From positions 3,660,501 to 3,724,500 of the forward strand of contig JAOTOL010001656.1 of the NCBI GenBank assembly GCA_034440575.1: a stretch of 64,000 nucleotides of DNA. The letters are read 5' to 3'. The translations under genes and the position numbers were made by a program. Of this stretch, positions 23,601 to 35,658 are shown in pieces; position 1 is the first letter of the stretch; every line of letters begins with the position of its first letter. Origin of the DNA: Imbricaverruca yamaguchii (Eukaryota; Arthropoda; Thecostraca; Neoverrucidae). The notes beneath the pieces were generated by a model that saw nothing but the letters and a program-made list of their open reading frames with translations, did no database searches and had not been told where the DNA came from.

Positions 23601-24439
23601 CTTGGCAAGCATGCTTCCACATTTTCCTCGAATTTTCTCCAGTCCCCATTCTTTAAGCTCCACCGTTGAGGTCTGGAGCCAAGCCTCACTCTGTCACTGT
23701 ATTGAATAAAAATAGGGAAATTGCCGCTACCAAGTGGTTCGTCGGAAGCCGACCAGGTCATCTAATGCGCAAGAGACGTGCTTACAAGACTTAGGTCGAT
23801 CGCAGATTGAATATCAGAAGGAAGAGCAAAGTGAGTAGCTGCACCCGTGTTTAAAGGCAGAGAGAGGGCTTCGTCCAGAATAAAACTTCCCAGCTCCACC
23901 GCGAGAGGTTAGAGCGTTACATCCCCACACGACGTGATGAGTGTTGAAGTCGCCGAGGAGCAAGACAGAATAAAACTTCACAGCTCCACCGCGAGAGTTT
24001 AGAGCGTTACATCCCCACACGACGTGATGAGCGTTGAAGTCGCCGAGGGGGAAGACAGGCTGGGCCAGTTGTAACACTAGGCGACTAAGCTCCATAGACG
24101 GCAGCGAATGTCCAGGAGGAAGATAGGCAGAGCATATTGTTGTAGCATGACGAAGGAATTCGATGATGGCAGCGACTGCTTGGACAGTGACATCCAGCGT
24201 AACATCCTGATAAGAAGCGCTATGGTGTATGCTAAATGTACTCCTCTTTGCGCAATGGTCTCCGATGCCTTATTTTTCGCAATAGCATAATATGTGTTTA
24301 GTCGGAGGGAAGAGTGTGGTGGTAACTTTGTCTCTTGGAGGTGTACAACCATCCAGCAGTGCTGATTGAAAAAAAAAGTATCGAGGTCGGTCGTGTTTGC
24401 AAGAAACCCTCCGCAGTTCCATTGTAAAATAAAAGGCAA
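20654..24439 (-). pseudogene. Retrotransposon ORF2 (EN-RT-RNase H), frameshifted
   Basis: Begins at 24439 with an AP-endonuclease-like start: ILQWNCGG, then LQETKL. The endonuclease motif GDFNAHHVVWGCN follows and occurs twice because of a 90-bp tandem duplication (23876-24055). The reverse transcriptase shows FFDIEGAYD (22601-22627) and the catalytic FADD (22348-22359). The connection region is open from 22256 to about 21470. RNase H retains TDGS (21460-21471), the ELVAI glutamate, the SDFLSSL aspartate and SHVGVSGNELAD. A C-terminal CPRC...H motif lies at about 20810-20870, and a last open stretch ends with a stop at 20654-20656. The motifs lie in different frames, so at least four frameshifts, plus stops, inactivate it. 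Confidence 0.85.
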
Positions 24440-24500
24440 TACAATGCTAGATGGGGGTAGTAAAACAGCTTAAAAAGTCAAGGTCGCCGACTAGAGTTGA

Positions 24501-25440
24501 CTAGAGTGCTCCACTAAAATTGGCTGTCTTCTCGAGCCTTCGGAGCCCGAACGTACCCACCTGGATCCACTCCCAGTGAGGATGTCCGCGGCCACAACCT
24601 CTACCAACCACCTTCCGAGCGCGATCCATCCCAGGGTAACTACGGGGTCCTATTCCTCTCAGGGAGGAATCGGGCAGAGACGCCGGTGAAGGGGGATCCA
24701 CATTGAATGGATTCTCCCTCGGGGCCGATGGATGAGAGGGGGCCTCCACTCGTTGGGCGGGGAGAGGAGGAGGTCTGGAATGCATTCGTCCTGGGTGGAG
24801 GGGAGGGCGCTTTTTTTTGGTGGGGGGGGAGCTATTCCCCACAGCTGGAAATCCGGACGGACTCTCCATGCATCTTCGCGGGGAAGGAGTGGCTGGTCCC
24901 GGAGAAGCAGGCTTGTCTGCTCCTTGGTGGGCTTTTCAGCAGGACGCGCTCGCTTCGCATCGCGGGCGCATCTATCAGCTTCCTGCTCCTGCAGGTATAC
25001 GTCGGGAATTGGCAGCGATCTCCCGGTGGTGGCAGCTGGCAACGTCGGTGCAGGGTTTGTGCTTTCCAGGAAGTCGACAGGAAGTGGAGGCGATTTCGAC
25101 CGGGAAGTGGCAGAAATGGGTTCAATACGAGAATTCCCAGCTCGCTCCGGCAAGGAGGTGCAGGCGAGTCCGAAAGATCGTAGTAAGTCACTAAGTTGGA
25201 TACAAACTGCGAGACACTGGCTGGCTTTCGGTGAGTGGTGACCGGTTGTGTGATTTTTACTTTGATGGCGTATGACACGTTTGGATGGGAATCCGCGTAG
25301 ATTTTCCTTGCTTGCTGAAAAGATATATTCCTAGTCCACTTCAGGGCTAGGATCTCCCTTTTATTTACATTTTCTGGGAGAGCCTTTGTCAAAGGAGGTG
25401 TGGGGCACCTGTCCCTAGCCGCAATTAAGACGCCACAACC
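24501..25440 (-). pseudogene. Retrotransposon ORF1 (gag-like) remnant
   Basis: The minus-strand frame contains REILALKWTRNISFQQAR followed by SYAIKVK. In LINE ORF1 proteins this type of segment lies just after the zinc knuckles. A CGV...RDRC cluster upstream may be the last trace of the knuckles. The downstream part is proline- and serine-rich and ends near 24501. The gag-like protein would bind element RNA. The N-terminal half is missing or unrecognisable, and the first methionine of the open frame at 25578 lies in low-complexity DNA unrelated to the element. Confidence 0.65.
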
Positions 25441-25790
25441 ACTCGTCGGGGAGCACCCAAATGTTCCACTGTTTGATATGTATGTATGCGTGTCTGTATG
25501 TGGACCTGTATGCCATGTGCGTACCGGTCCTTTACTCCACATTCTATGTTTGCCGGTGTCTCTCATCCTGCCTCCCATGCTTGCTTCATATAATCGGATG
25601 ACACATACGCCAGTTTTAACGTAACCCTTTCTTTAACGCAACAAATACCTAGCGGACGGCACTCTGCTCTGCCAAAGACAAAACAATGTTGCTGTGACGG
25701 TTGGGAGCGAACTTCACTGGAAGGAATACATTCAACACCCTCGCCAGCCTTTGCTGGAGAGCAGTGGGCCACGAGATGACCGCTGCAGCC
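25441..25790. other. Spacer between retrotransposon and 34-bp array
   Basis: Contains TGTATGTATGCGTGTCTGTATG low-complexity text and unique DNA. No feature is supported. Confidence 0.4.
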
Positions 25791-28700
25791 TTGCGGTGTG
25801 TGTACTGGTATGTACAGGAGTGCCGTGTGGTGTGTGAACTGGTATGTACAGGATAGCCGTGTGGTGTGTGTACTAGTATGTACAGGAGAGCCATGAGGTG
25901 CGTGTACTAGTATGTACAGGAGAGCCATGAGGTGTGTGTACTGGTACGTACAGGAGAGCCGTGCGGCGTGCACTGGTATGTACAGGGGAGCCGTGTGGTG
26001 TGTGTACTAGTATGTACAGGAGAGCCATGAGGTGTGTGTACTGGTATGTACAGGAGAGCCGTGCGGCGTGCACTGGTATGTACAGGGGAGCCGTGTGGTG
26101 TGTGTACTAGTATGTACAGGGGAGCCGTTTGATTTGTGTACTAGTATGTACAGGAGAGCCATGAGGTGTGTGTACTGGTACGTACAGGAGAGCCGTGCGG
26201 CGTGCACTGGTATGTACAGGGGAGCCGTGTGGTGTGTGTACTAGTATGTACAGGAGAGCCATGAGGTGTGTGTACTGGTACGTACAGGAGAGCCGTGCGG
26301 CGTGCACTGGTATGTACAGGGGAGCCGTGTGGTGTGTGTACTGGTATGTACAGGGGAGCCGTGTGGTGTGTGTACTGGTATGTACAGGGGAGCCGTGTGG
26401 TGTGTGTACTGGTATGTACAGGGGAGCCGTGTGGTGTGTGTACTGGTATGTACAGGGGAGCCGTGTGGTGTGTTCTGGTATGTAAAGGGGAGCCGTGTGG
26501 TGTGTGTACTGGTATGTAAAGGGGAGCCGTGTGGTGTGTGTACTGGTATGTCCACGGGTACCGTGTGGTGTGTGTACTGGTATGCACAGAGGAGCCGTGT
26601 GGTGCGTGAACTGGTATGTACAGGGGAGCCGTGTGGTGTGTGTACTGGTATGTGCAGGGAAGCCGTGTGGTGTGTGTACTGGTATGTCCACGGATACCGT
26701 GTGGTGTGTGTACTGGTATGTACAGGAGAGCCGTGCGGCGTGCACTGGTATGTACAGGGGAGCCGTGTGGTGTGTGTACTAGTATGTACAGGGGAGCCGT
26801 GTGGTGTGTGTACTGGTATGTACAGGGGAGCCGTGTGGTGTGTGTACTGGTATGTACAGGGGAGCCGTGTGGTGTGTGTACTGGTATGTACAGGGGAGCC
26901 GTGTGGTGTGTGTACTGGTATGTACAGGAGAGCCGTGCGGTGTGCACTGGTATGTACAGGGGAGCCGTGTGGTGTGTGTACTGGTATGTACAGGGGAGCC
27001 GTGTGGTGTGTGTACTGGTATGTACAGGGGAGCCGTGTGGTGTGTGTACTGGTATGTACAGGGGAGCCGTGTGGTGTGTGTACTGGTATGTACAGGGGAA
27101 CCGTGTGGTGTGTGCACTGGTATGTACAGGGGAGCCGTGTGGTGTGTGTACTGGTATGTACAGGGGAGCCGTGTGGTGTGTGCACTGGTATGTACAGGGG
27201 AGTCGTGTGGTGTGTGTACTGGTATGTACAGGGGAGCCGTGTGGTGTATGTACTGGTATGTACAGGGGAACCGTGTGGTGTGTGCACTGGTATGTACAGG
27301 GGAGCCGTGTGGTGTGTGTACTGGTATGTACAGGGAAGCCGTGTGGTGTGTGCACTGGTATGTACAGGGGAGCCGTGTGGTGTGTGTACTGGTATGTACA
27401 GGGGAGCCGTGTGGTGTGTGTACTGGTATGTACAGGAGAGCCGTGTGGTGTGTGCACTGGTATGTACAGGGGAGCAGTGTGGTGTGTGTACTGGTATGTA
27501 CAGGATAGCCGTGTGGTGTGTGTACTGGTATGTACAGGGGAGCCGTGTGGTGTGTGCACTGGTATGTACAGGAGAGCCGTGTGGTGTGTGTACTGGTATG
27601 TCCACGGGTACCGTGTGGTGTGTGTACTGGTATGTACAGGATAGCCGTGTGGTATGTGTACTGGTATGTACAGGGGAGCCGTGTGGTGTGTGCACTGGTA
27701 CGTACAGGAGAGCCGTGCGGCGTGCACTGGTATGTACAGGAGAGCCGTGTGGTGTGTGTACTGGTATGTCCACGGGTACCGTGTGGTGTGTGTACTGGTA
27801 TGTACAGGGGAGCCGTGTGGTGCGTGCACTGGTATGTACAGGAGAGCCGTGTGGTGTGTGTACTGGTATGTACAGGGGAGCCGTGTGGTGTGTGTACTGG
27901 TATGTCCACGGGTACCGTGTGGTGTGTGTACTGGTATGTACAGGAGAGCCGTGTGGTGTGTGTACTAGTATGTACAGGAGAGCCGTGTGGTGTGTGTACT
28001 GGTATGTACAGGAGAGCCGTGCGGCGTGCACTGGTATGTACAGGGGAGCCGTGTGGTGTGTGTACTAGTATGTACAGGGGAGCCGTGTGGTGTGTGTACT
28101 GGTATGTACAGGGGAGCCGTGTGGTGTGTGTACTAGTATGTACAGGAGAGCTATGAGGTGTGTGCACTGGTACGTACAGGAGAGCCGTGCGGCGTGCACT
28201 GGTATGTACAGGGGAGCCGTGTGGTGTGTGTACTGGTATGTACAGGGGAGCCGTGTGGTGTGTGTACTGGTATGTACAGGGGAGCCGTGTGGTGTGTACT
28301 GGTATGTATAGAGGAGCCGTGTGGTGTGTGTACTGGTATGTACAGGAGAGCCGTGTGGTGTGTGCACTGGTATGTACAGGGGAGCCGTGTGGTGTGTGTA
28401 CTGTTATGTCCACGGGTACCGTGTGGTGTGTGTACTGGTATGTACAGGATAGCCGTGTGGTATGTGTACTGGTATGTACCGGGGAGCCGTGTGGTGTGTG
28501 TACTAGTATGTACAGGAGAGCCGTGTGGTGTGTGTACTGGTATGTACAGGAGAGCCGTGTGGTGTGTGTACTGGTATGTACAGGGGAGCCGTGTGGTGTG
28601 TGTACTAGTATGTACAGGAGAGCCATGAGGTGTGTGTACTAGTATGTACAGGAGAGCCATGAGGTGTGTGTACTAGTATGTACAGGAGAGCCATGAGGTG

Positions 28701-29202
28701 TGTGTACTAGTATGTACAGGAGAGCCATGAGGTGTGTGTACTGGTATGTACAGGAGAGCCGTGCGGCGTGCACTGGTATGTACAGGGGAGCCGTGTGGTG
28801 TGTGTACTGGTATGTACAGGGGAGCCGTGTGGTGTGTGTACTGGTATGTACAGGGGAGCCATGTGGTGTGTTCTGGTATGTAAAGGGGAGCCGTGTGGTG
28901 TGTGTACTGGTATGTACAGGAGAGCCGTGTGGTGTGTGTACTGGTATGTACAGGGGAGCCGTGTGGTGTGTGTACTGGTATGTACAGGGGAGCCGTGTGG
29001 TGTGTGCACTGGTATGTACAGGGGAGCCGTGTGGTGTGTGCACTGGTATGTGCAGGGGAGCCGTGTGGTGTGTGTACTGGTATGTACAGGGGAGCCGTGT
29101 GGTGTGTGTACTGGTATGTACAGGGGAGCCGTGTGGTGCGTGTACTGGTATGTACAGGGGAGCCGTGTGGTGTGTGTACTGGTATGTGCAGGGGAGTCGT
29201 GC
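25791..29202. repeat. 34-bp minisatellite, about 100 copies (3.4 kb)
   Basis: The largest array of the window. The main unit joins GTGTGGTGTGTGTACTGGTA and TGTACAGGGGAGCC (34 bp). Recurrent variants are a 32-bp unit with GTGCGGCGTGCACTGG, an ATGAGGTGTGTGTACTAG variant, a GTATGTCCACGGGTACC variant and a TGTAAAGGGGAGCC variant. The variants come in recurring blocks: the ATGAGG unit is usually followed by the 32-bp unit, which points to multi-unit amplification. Open frames of up to about 600 residues on both strands exist only because the unit lacks stops. The 32-bp units would also shift any frame. Confidence 0.92.
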
Positions 29203-29206
29203 ACCA

Positions 29207-29715
29207 TGACCCTGCTTGCTAAGACGGCCTGGAGAACACCACACCCTGCCGATGCCGGGATGCCAGGATGCCATGCTGCCACCTCTGGCACGGCTTCAGT
29301 TTGTTTGGGTGTGAATGGTTTCTCGTCGCAGCAGTACAGCTGGTAGGTGTGCGGTATATTTATGGCAAACCATACCAATCACGAACGCAAACACGTCGTA
29401 CAAAATTACCAAGTTGGACTAGATGCAAGGTAAATCACAAGCAAGACGAAATTGACAATAGTCGTTTAATCCGACATCAAAACACGCCTTCTGTATGTAC
29501 AGGTAGAGGTATTCTAGATAGTCTATGCTTTACCGCAGCAATCCTTCTCTGCCACTAATGCAGAGCGCTTCATTGAACAAAGCAACGACCCTGCATAGGA
29601 TGTGCAAAATGAACGAGTGTCTCGATGTCGTTCTGCCAAATCCGCACCACCGCAAACAGCAAACACGGATCGGCATTCGATGCGCATGGCACAGGACTAG
29701 TGCACGCCGCATGCT
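29207..29715. other. Intergenic, no gene supported
   Basis: Unique DNA after the large array, with short open frames only and no recognisable domain. Confidence 0.35.
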
Positions 29716-29822
29716 GGCGGTGACCTCCGAGCTAACAACACACGCCGTGTGTTGGTGGTGACCTCCCAGCTGACAACACACGCCGTGTGATGGTGGGGAC
29801 CTCCGAGCTGACAACACACACA
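29716..29822. repeat. 38-bp tandem repeat, three copies
   Basis: Three units starting GACCTCC at 29722, 29760 and 29798, each continuing GAGCTGACAACACACGCCGT with small changes. Confidence 0.8.
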
Positions 29823-31069
29823 AGCAATATCATACGCCACCAGCACGTCTCGCTGCCAGCATGTAAACACGGACCCAAACAAGTGTTGGTTGCTGCTCAA
29901 CGACCTGAACTAAATCATCAGATCCATCCGATGTACAAAATATAGCATAATTAATGACTTACTATCATAGTCAGAAGATAGTTAAATACAACAAAAATAC
30001 ACTGATTTCTTCCCTCTTGAAGCGCACGCCTCAGTTTTGAGGAACGTCGAAGTCCTCGGCGAATACGTGTGCTGGAGTGACATGATATGTCGCACCAATG
30101 CTTCTAAAAATAGACAGTCCCCATGTAGACTCAGTGGGCATTCATGCCCTTTTCCCCCCAGCAAAGTCCGAGACAGCTTTTGAGGATTCGACACTGGGCC
30201 CTACATTGTCTGTGTATATGAAGTCACACTGAAAATAGTGTCTGACGTACATGACTCAGTGTACAAAATCACTTCTACGCAATATTTTGCTTGTGCCTGT
30301 GCATGCCGACTGGCAGCAAGCAGCTGAAGTGCTAAGCAAGACAAGCACCTAATGTGGTAGTTGACGAAGTCTGCATCAAAGACAAACGGCTAGTCCACAT
30401 AAACCTACGGACTCTTACATCGTAATCGGGACGGGCTCTGAAATCGAGCCCACCAGTGCAACCATTCGTCGAGCAAGAAGTATTCGTCGTCTTGACAAAC
30501 GGACATTGAAAACACCCACCGGAAAACTCGCTTAGGTCAGGTCACTTGGGAAGTTTCCATAGCATATGTGCTTTAGGATATGATGAAGTGATGCCATAAG
30601 ACGCCCAATAATGAATGGTATCCAACGTATATTTAAGAAAACCGCTGGCATGAATGACTCGCAGCCAGTTTCGCAAGGGTAACGAACACAAGGCAACGGT
30701 ATAAGCATTGTAACCATTGAAAGATAACTGAGATCAGTCGGAAAATATATCAAACGCACTGAAGCACCTGAAGTACCTGCGTAGCAGCAAGCCTGTCGCA
30801 CGACTCCATAATCTACCAACTCGCTCGTGGCGTGCGACTAGCAAAATTCCTCATGAAGCTGGCTCCACCACAAAAGCTGAGCTCCAACAACTCGCTAGTT
30901 CGAGCGCTCACGAGACCATGCGGAAAGCTATTGCCCATGACACTGAATCTGATCGACCTGTCAAAGCATGACCGGTAGATTGCAATTCGATGGTACGACA
31001 CAGTAAATCAAAGGTGCCGTCCACCAAGTGATGTTGCATTGGGTGGCAGACTCTGACAAACCATACCGC
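29823..31069. other. Intergenic, downstream side of the Sox-like gene
   Basis: No recognisable gene. No obvious AATAAA for the minus-strand Sox-like gene was seen in the nearest few hundred bases below 31483. Confidence 0.35.
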
Positions 31070-31345
31070 AACGACACATCAGGCACCAGCCACCGAGTAA
31101 ACCACCATCCGACGGCAACGGCACATCAGGAGTCCGACACCGAGTACACCACCATCCGACGGCAACGGCACATCAGGCACCAGACACCGAGTACACCACC
31201 ATCCGACGGCAACGGCACATCAGGCACCAGACACCGAGTACACCACCATCCGACGGCAACGGCACATCAGGGGTCCGATACCGAGTAAACCACCATCCGA
31301 CGGCAACAACACATCAGGGGTCCGACACCGAGGACACCACCATCT
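31070..31345. repeat. 47-bp minisatellite, about six copies
   Basis: Units of 47 bp containing CACCGAGTACACCACCATCC and GACGGCAACGGCACATCAGG. Unit starts at 31141 and 31188 give the period. It lies 140 bp beyond the stop codon of the Sox-like gene and could fall in its 3' untranslated region. Confidence 0.85.
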
Positions 31346-31482
31346 GACACACATCGACCGAGCTCACCAACACATCGCTCCTCACCCGTCGGTTACCCCG
31401 TGGATTTCTGCTAGTCCCTCGCACAGCCAGCAAGCACACGCATTTGTACCAGGGAAGAGGCAGGTGGCCAACCCTGTGCTGC

Positions 31483-34400
31483 CTACAAGCCGATCTGCAG
31501 GTCGTCCAGGTCGTCGCTGCTCAGGTCCAGCACGGGGAACATGGCCAGCGGGTTGAGCAGGGTGGCCTCGTCGAGCGGCGTCACTTCGAGGTCGCGCAGG
31601 TCGAGCGTCATGTCTGGCTCCGATTGCGGCGACCAGCAGTCGTAGCGCGGCTCGTCAAGCGCGGCGCTCAGCTCGTGCGCCGTCAGACACGACGACATCT
31701 CCGACTCATATCCGCTGGACGAGCAGATGGACGGCACCGGACTGTAGGGCGTATGCAGGTGGCTGGCCGGACTGGCCAGGCCCAAACCAGAGGCGGGCGA
31801 CAGGCGGCCCACGCACGACGACAGCGGGCTGGCCGGCCGTACCGTGGGACTCCCGCCACTCGGGTACATCTGCTCATGGTAGGGCGGACTGTCCGGCGCC
31901 AGGTACGACTGCTGGGACGGCATGCCCGTCAGGTACACACGCTCCTTCTTGATGCTGTCCAGCAGTAGCTCGTCCGACGATCGTTTGGTCATCTTCTGCC
32001 GACTGGCGGACTTCTTGGCCACTATCGACTTCGGCGCTACCTCCTTCGTCTGGCCCTTTTTGCGAGGTCGGTACTTGTAGTCGGGATACTCGAGTCTGTG
32101 CAGCTCCACGAGGGTCTTGGCACCACTAATGAAAGGATCCTTCTCCTCCTTGCTCAGGTCCTGCCACAGCTTCCCGAGCGCCTTGGAAATCTCAGAGTGA
32201 TTGCAACTGAAGTTGGACGTTATATACTCGCGTTGGATCTTGGCAAACAGCATAAACGTATTCAGAGGCCGCTTGGTGTGCTCAGGGTTCCGCCGACTCT
32301 TCTTGATCTGCAACAAGTAGAAAGCTGATTAGCATAATGTCATCCGGTGGATTGTTTGAAACTTCAGTTCCAAGATGTAGCTGATTGAAGATATTCTGGA
32401 ATGAATATGTGAATTGGGGTAGACATGGAAGAAAATGACCTACGCATCATGACCTATGACCTATGACAATGACAATGACCTATGACATCGTGTGAGGATA
32501 CTCCACCAAATAGTAGGACAGGGAAACACGCGTTTTGAAGTTGCTACAGTGCCGTGGTCAGTTGGACTTTCGGATGCTTGACATGGGTCCATGCATAGAA
32601 AATGCCAACGATCGTGTCAATTTACAAGGAGAGTTTAAGCTGATGAAAACAAATCAGTGAAAGAAAGCAACAGTGGCAGCTGAGGCTCGTTGAAACATGT
32701 CTGAAATTCCTGGGTTTTTGTCGGGTCCAAATCACTTGCAAGCATAAGGGAGATAACACTAACCGCACGTAAGTAATTTGTAATCCCGATCAATAAAATG
32801 AACACCAAACCATTGATTTAAACCATTGATATCATTCACTAATATTCTCAACCGTGCAATCACAAAAGGAGCATACATAACTTAGCATGAATCCTAAAGC
32901 TAAAACACCGCGGGTAAATAGTGCATGTCGAAGTACTCAACACAGTTCAGTCAGTCACATGACCTGGCTCTGAGCACAACTCACGACATGGTCCGGTTAG
33001 TTCGTTACCCGACCATGGCGCAGCTACACATGAATCAGAGTACCGAGTTTGATGGGGTGCAAGTTTATCGCTTGTTATCCTGGCTAGATACCGCGCTGGG
33101 CGACGCTGAGTCAGCGCGCGGGTGACAAGTCACGATTAGAGCCATCACAGCAGCCACCTCAGACGGCCCACCTCCGAGATGGCCGAGACAACAGTAATTC
33201 CGGCTCCATGCTGATGCATATAGAATAAACTACAACATATGTAAAGTACCGCGAACTCGACGGCGTAAGTCCGCTGTACATATCCGTTTCTCGAAACTGG
33301 ATGGCAATATTGAGCACCAGTGCACTCGGACGTTAGTTGGTGCCGCTCCCACCTGATGGCGCCAGATGTACTGTCCGGCAGGCCGGCTGGGTGCGCAACG
33401 CGACGCGGGTCAATTTAGAAGCCCGGCAGTTGGGCTGGTCGACTGGCGGTCAACGCTCGGCAGACAGTCATTAAGTTAAATGATGCCCCATGTGAGATCA
33501 TTGTACTTGTATTCCCTGGCACAATTCACTGTAACTCTCGAATTGCCATTGACGATGCGCAGGAAACTCGTCTGCCCTGGAGGGAACGCCCGACCATTTG
33601 ACTCTTCACTAGGAGTTGAATGCCGTTCCCGGCGCCTACCTGTGACAGGCCGGGAGTGGCGGGCTGGGTTGGATACTCTTGTGCCCATGGTAGGGGATTT
33701 TGCATTTGGAACCCAGGCCGTAATTGTATCTATTCTACGCAGTATGCATGCGGTAACAGAAGTTCCCCAAATTGTTCCACTGATGCCAACCCGAAAATAT
33801 AGTAAACCACCGCAAGCGAAGACAATATTTATTGACCGCCATTTTAAAAGGCAGCATCTCTTGGTTATACACCAAGACGATAAGCATCATCTACGGCAGT
33901 ATCTAGCATTGACATGAATGAAAGTGTTTATTTGAAGACCATGGATCATGGCACAAATAATGGATCAAATTGATCAAGGCAGTAAAGAGGATACCACGAA
34001 CAGTAGGGAGGTGGAATGGATGAACAGTAGGAAGGTGGAATGCCAACTTGTTTTCGACAACTTCCCGTGTACAATTCATTATCATGCCATTCAAACAGAA
34101 TAATAATAAGGGCAACCGCCTGCCCAATACTTGGCAAGTCAAATATACGTGGTATTTCACAAATGCGTTTTCTCTGGGAATTCATATATAGAAGCCACTG
34201 AGCGCAGATCGGAAACACATGTTTGTGGACTAGACTTATTGAAGTTTACCTAGGAACTTCTTCCTGTGCGATTTCTCTGGGGCATGACGTATCAGCTCGA
34301 TAGTCACTATTCTACTCTCACTTTGAGTCGACTCCGCAGAGACGCGAACTATTCAGCGACGGATCGGGCCATTTCTGGTCTCGTTCAAAGCAGTTTCCTG

Positions 34401-35658
34401 GACAAAAGATATTTGATAATTGCGAATGTCGATACGGATAATACCGACGTATTAAGTTTCTTTCGTGTTCACTTTGCCCTACCAGACACGGTGAGCTGTG
34501 ATAAATGTGCTTACTTAGTTGGATATTTTGGCTTTAGGGAGCATCGACGATGTTGATATGGGAGAAATGTGCTTACAAACAAACTATTACCTGCATATTG
34601 GATGCTAAAGTTCCAGGCTATTAAATCAGCAGATTTTAGATGATCAGACGTTCGTAGAGTGTAGATGATAAAGGTCCGCAGATATGGCGCGATCCAACAT
34701 CTGTAGGTCCGAAGTGATCAAACATCTGTAGATTTTGGGCAATCCATATCTAGGTTCTAGCTTCTATGCGATCCAACGTCCGTACGTTTTAGGCGATCCG
34801 ACATCAGGAATTTCAAGGGGACCAAATATTGGTAGGCTATGTTAGGCTTATTGTTGCGGTTTTACCTTATTGTTCGTTATGTATTACCACATACAAACTT
34901 CCTTTTCCTCCCACACTATTGTTGTCCAATATGTTGTTTGTGAGATAAGGAATAGCATGCATCTGCACTATGTCATTTTTTTGTGTTTCCAACGATAGTT
35001 GAATGAATCTGACATTCTTTTCTCGGTGGAGTGACTACTCATTGACACAAGTATTTGAACATGAATTGTTTGTATCGCGGAAAAGTTTCATTTTCCAAAG
35101 AAACGTATGTTACAATCACATTAAAAAATGCCAGAGAAATTTGTGACCAACATTTGTCCAGAGGTTGCTGGCCACGTTTACCTTTATCCCATGCGGTTCT
35201 ATATATTTATTTCTCATGTACACTATTGTCGTTAATTATCGATGTTCGCCGACCCTACATCATCCATTTCCATGTTCTCATTATTTCGGCAAAATATGTC
35301 CGACAAATTTCGTTCCAGAACACAGCTCTAAACGTTGCAGAAAAAAAAACTATAAATAGGTAGTTGAACTACAGCAGAAAAACAAGTAAACTGAACTAAT
35401 AAAATAAACTGACTGAAATAAACCGACTTTTCAACACGTATGCCAAAAACACATCCAAAAGATCACGGAATGGGCAAAAAACACGTCTGAGAACCACTCT
35501 TCATATAGAGGATGAGGAAAACTTGAAAAACAATTCGAAGTCCGCGTCACATGTGGTTAACTTACATTCATGGCATCTGAATATGGCGTGCTGGAGCTCC
35601 ACAGGAACTTGGGGAACTCCGGGTAGCGGATCTGGAACTCGTTCAGGTTGACCGCCAT
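31483..35658 (-). CDS. Sox-type HMG-box transcription factor, two exons, divergent box
   Basis: Minus-strand gene. Exon 1 is 35658-35566 (ATG in the strong context GAGCCATGG), exon 2 is 32307-31483, and the intron is 32308-35565 with donor AAT|GTAAGT and acceptor TTGTTGCAG|ATC in phase 0. The joined protein is 305 residues. The HMG box spans about residues 42-115 and ends YPDYKYRPRKK, the typical Sox end. HSEISKALGKLW and LSKEEKDPFI also match Sox boxes. The diagnostic RPMNAFMVW is changed to RPLNTFMLF, although the DNA-intercalating Phe-Met pair is kept. The C-terminal half is Ser/Pro-rich and ends in an acidic stretch, DLSSDDLDDLQ, a plausible activation domain. It would bind the DNA minor groove and regulate transcription. 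The box end and acidic tail recall SoxC, but group assignment needs a tree. An intron just upstream of the box is unlike the usual intronless SoxB/C genes. Confidence 0.88.
32308..35565 (-). other. Intron of the Sox-like gene
   Basis: A 3258-bp intron with canonical GT-AG ends. It contains no recognisable gene. A degenerate tandem repeat lies at 34620-34850, and a GACCTATGACAATGACCTATGAC stutter lies near 32440-32480. No further exon of the Sox frame was identified. Confidence 0.7.
34620..34850. repeat. Degenerate GCGATCCAACATCTGTAG-type tandem repeat
   Basis: About six loosely related units of roughly 35-40 bp (GCGATCCAACATCTGTAGGT, GATCAAACATCTGTAGATTT, GCGATCCAACGTCCGTACG) inside the Sox intron. 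Confidence 0.55.

Larger units (their letters stand above)
20654..25440 (-). mobile_element. Degraded non-LTR retrotransposon (I/Jockey-like, with RNase H)
   Basis: Read on the minus strand, the element runs ORF1 remnant, endonuclease, reverse transcriptase, RNase H and a terminal cysteine/histidine motif, the order of I- and Jockey-type LINEs that carry RNase H. The 5' boundary near 25440 is inferred from where ORF1-like sequence stops; the element is probably 5'-truncated. The reading frame is broken by several indels and stops. I see no clear poly-A or target-site duplication. Most of the catalytic motifs are still readable, so the copy is decayed but not ancient. It lies between intergenic DNA and the 34-bp array. 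Confidence 0.85.

Noticed and set aside
26141..28626. Open frames of 560-615 residues on both strands
   Set aside because: They are translations of the 34-bp array, in several frames at once, and the 32-bp variants shift frame. No unique domain is attached.
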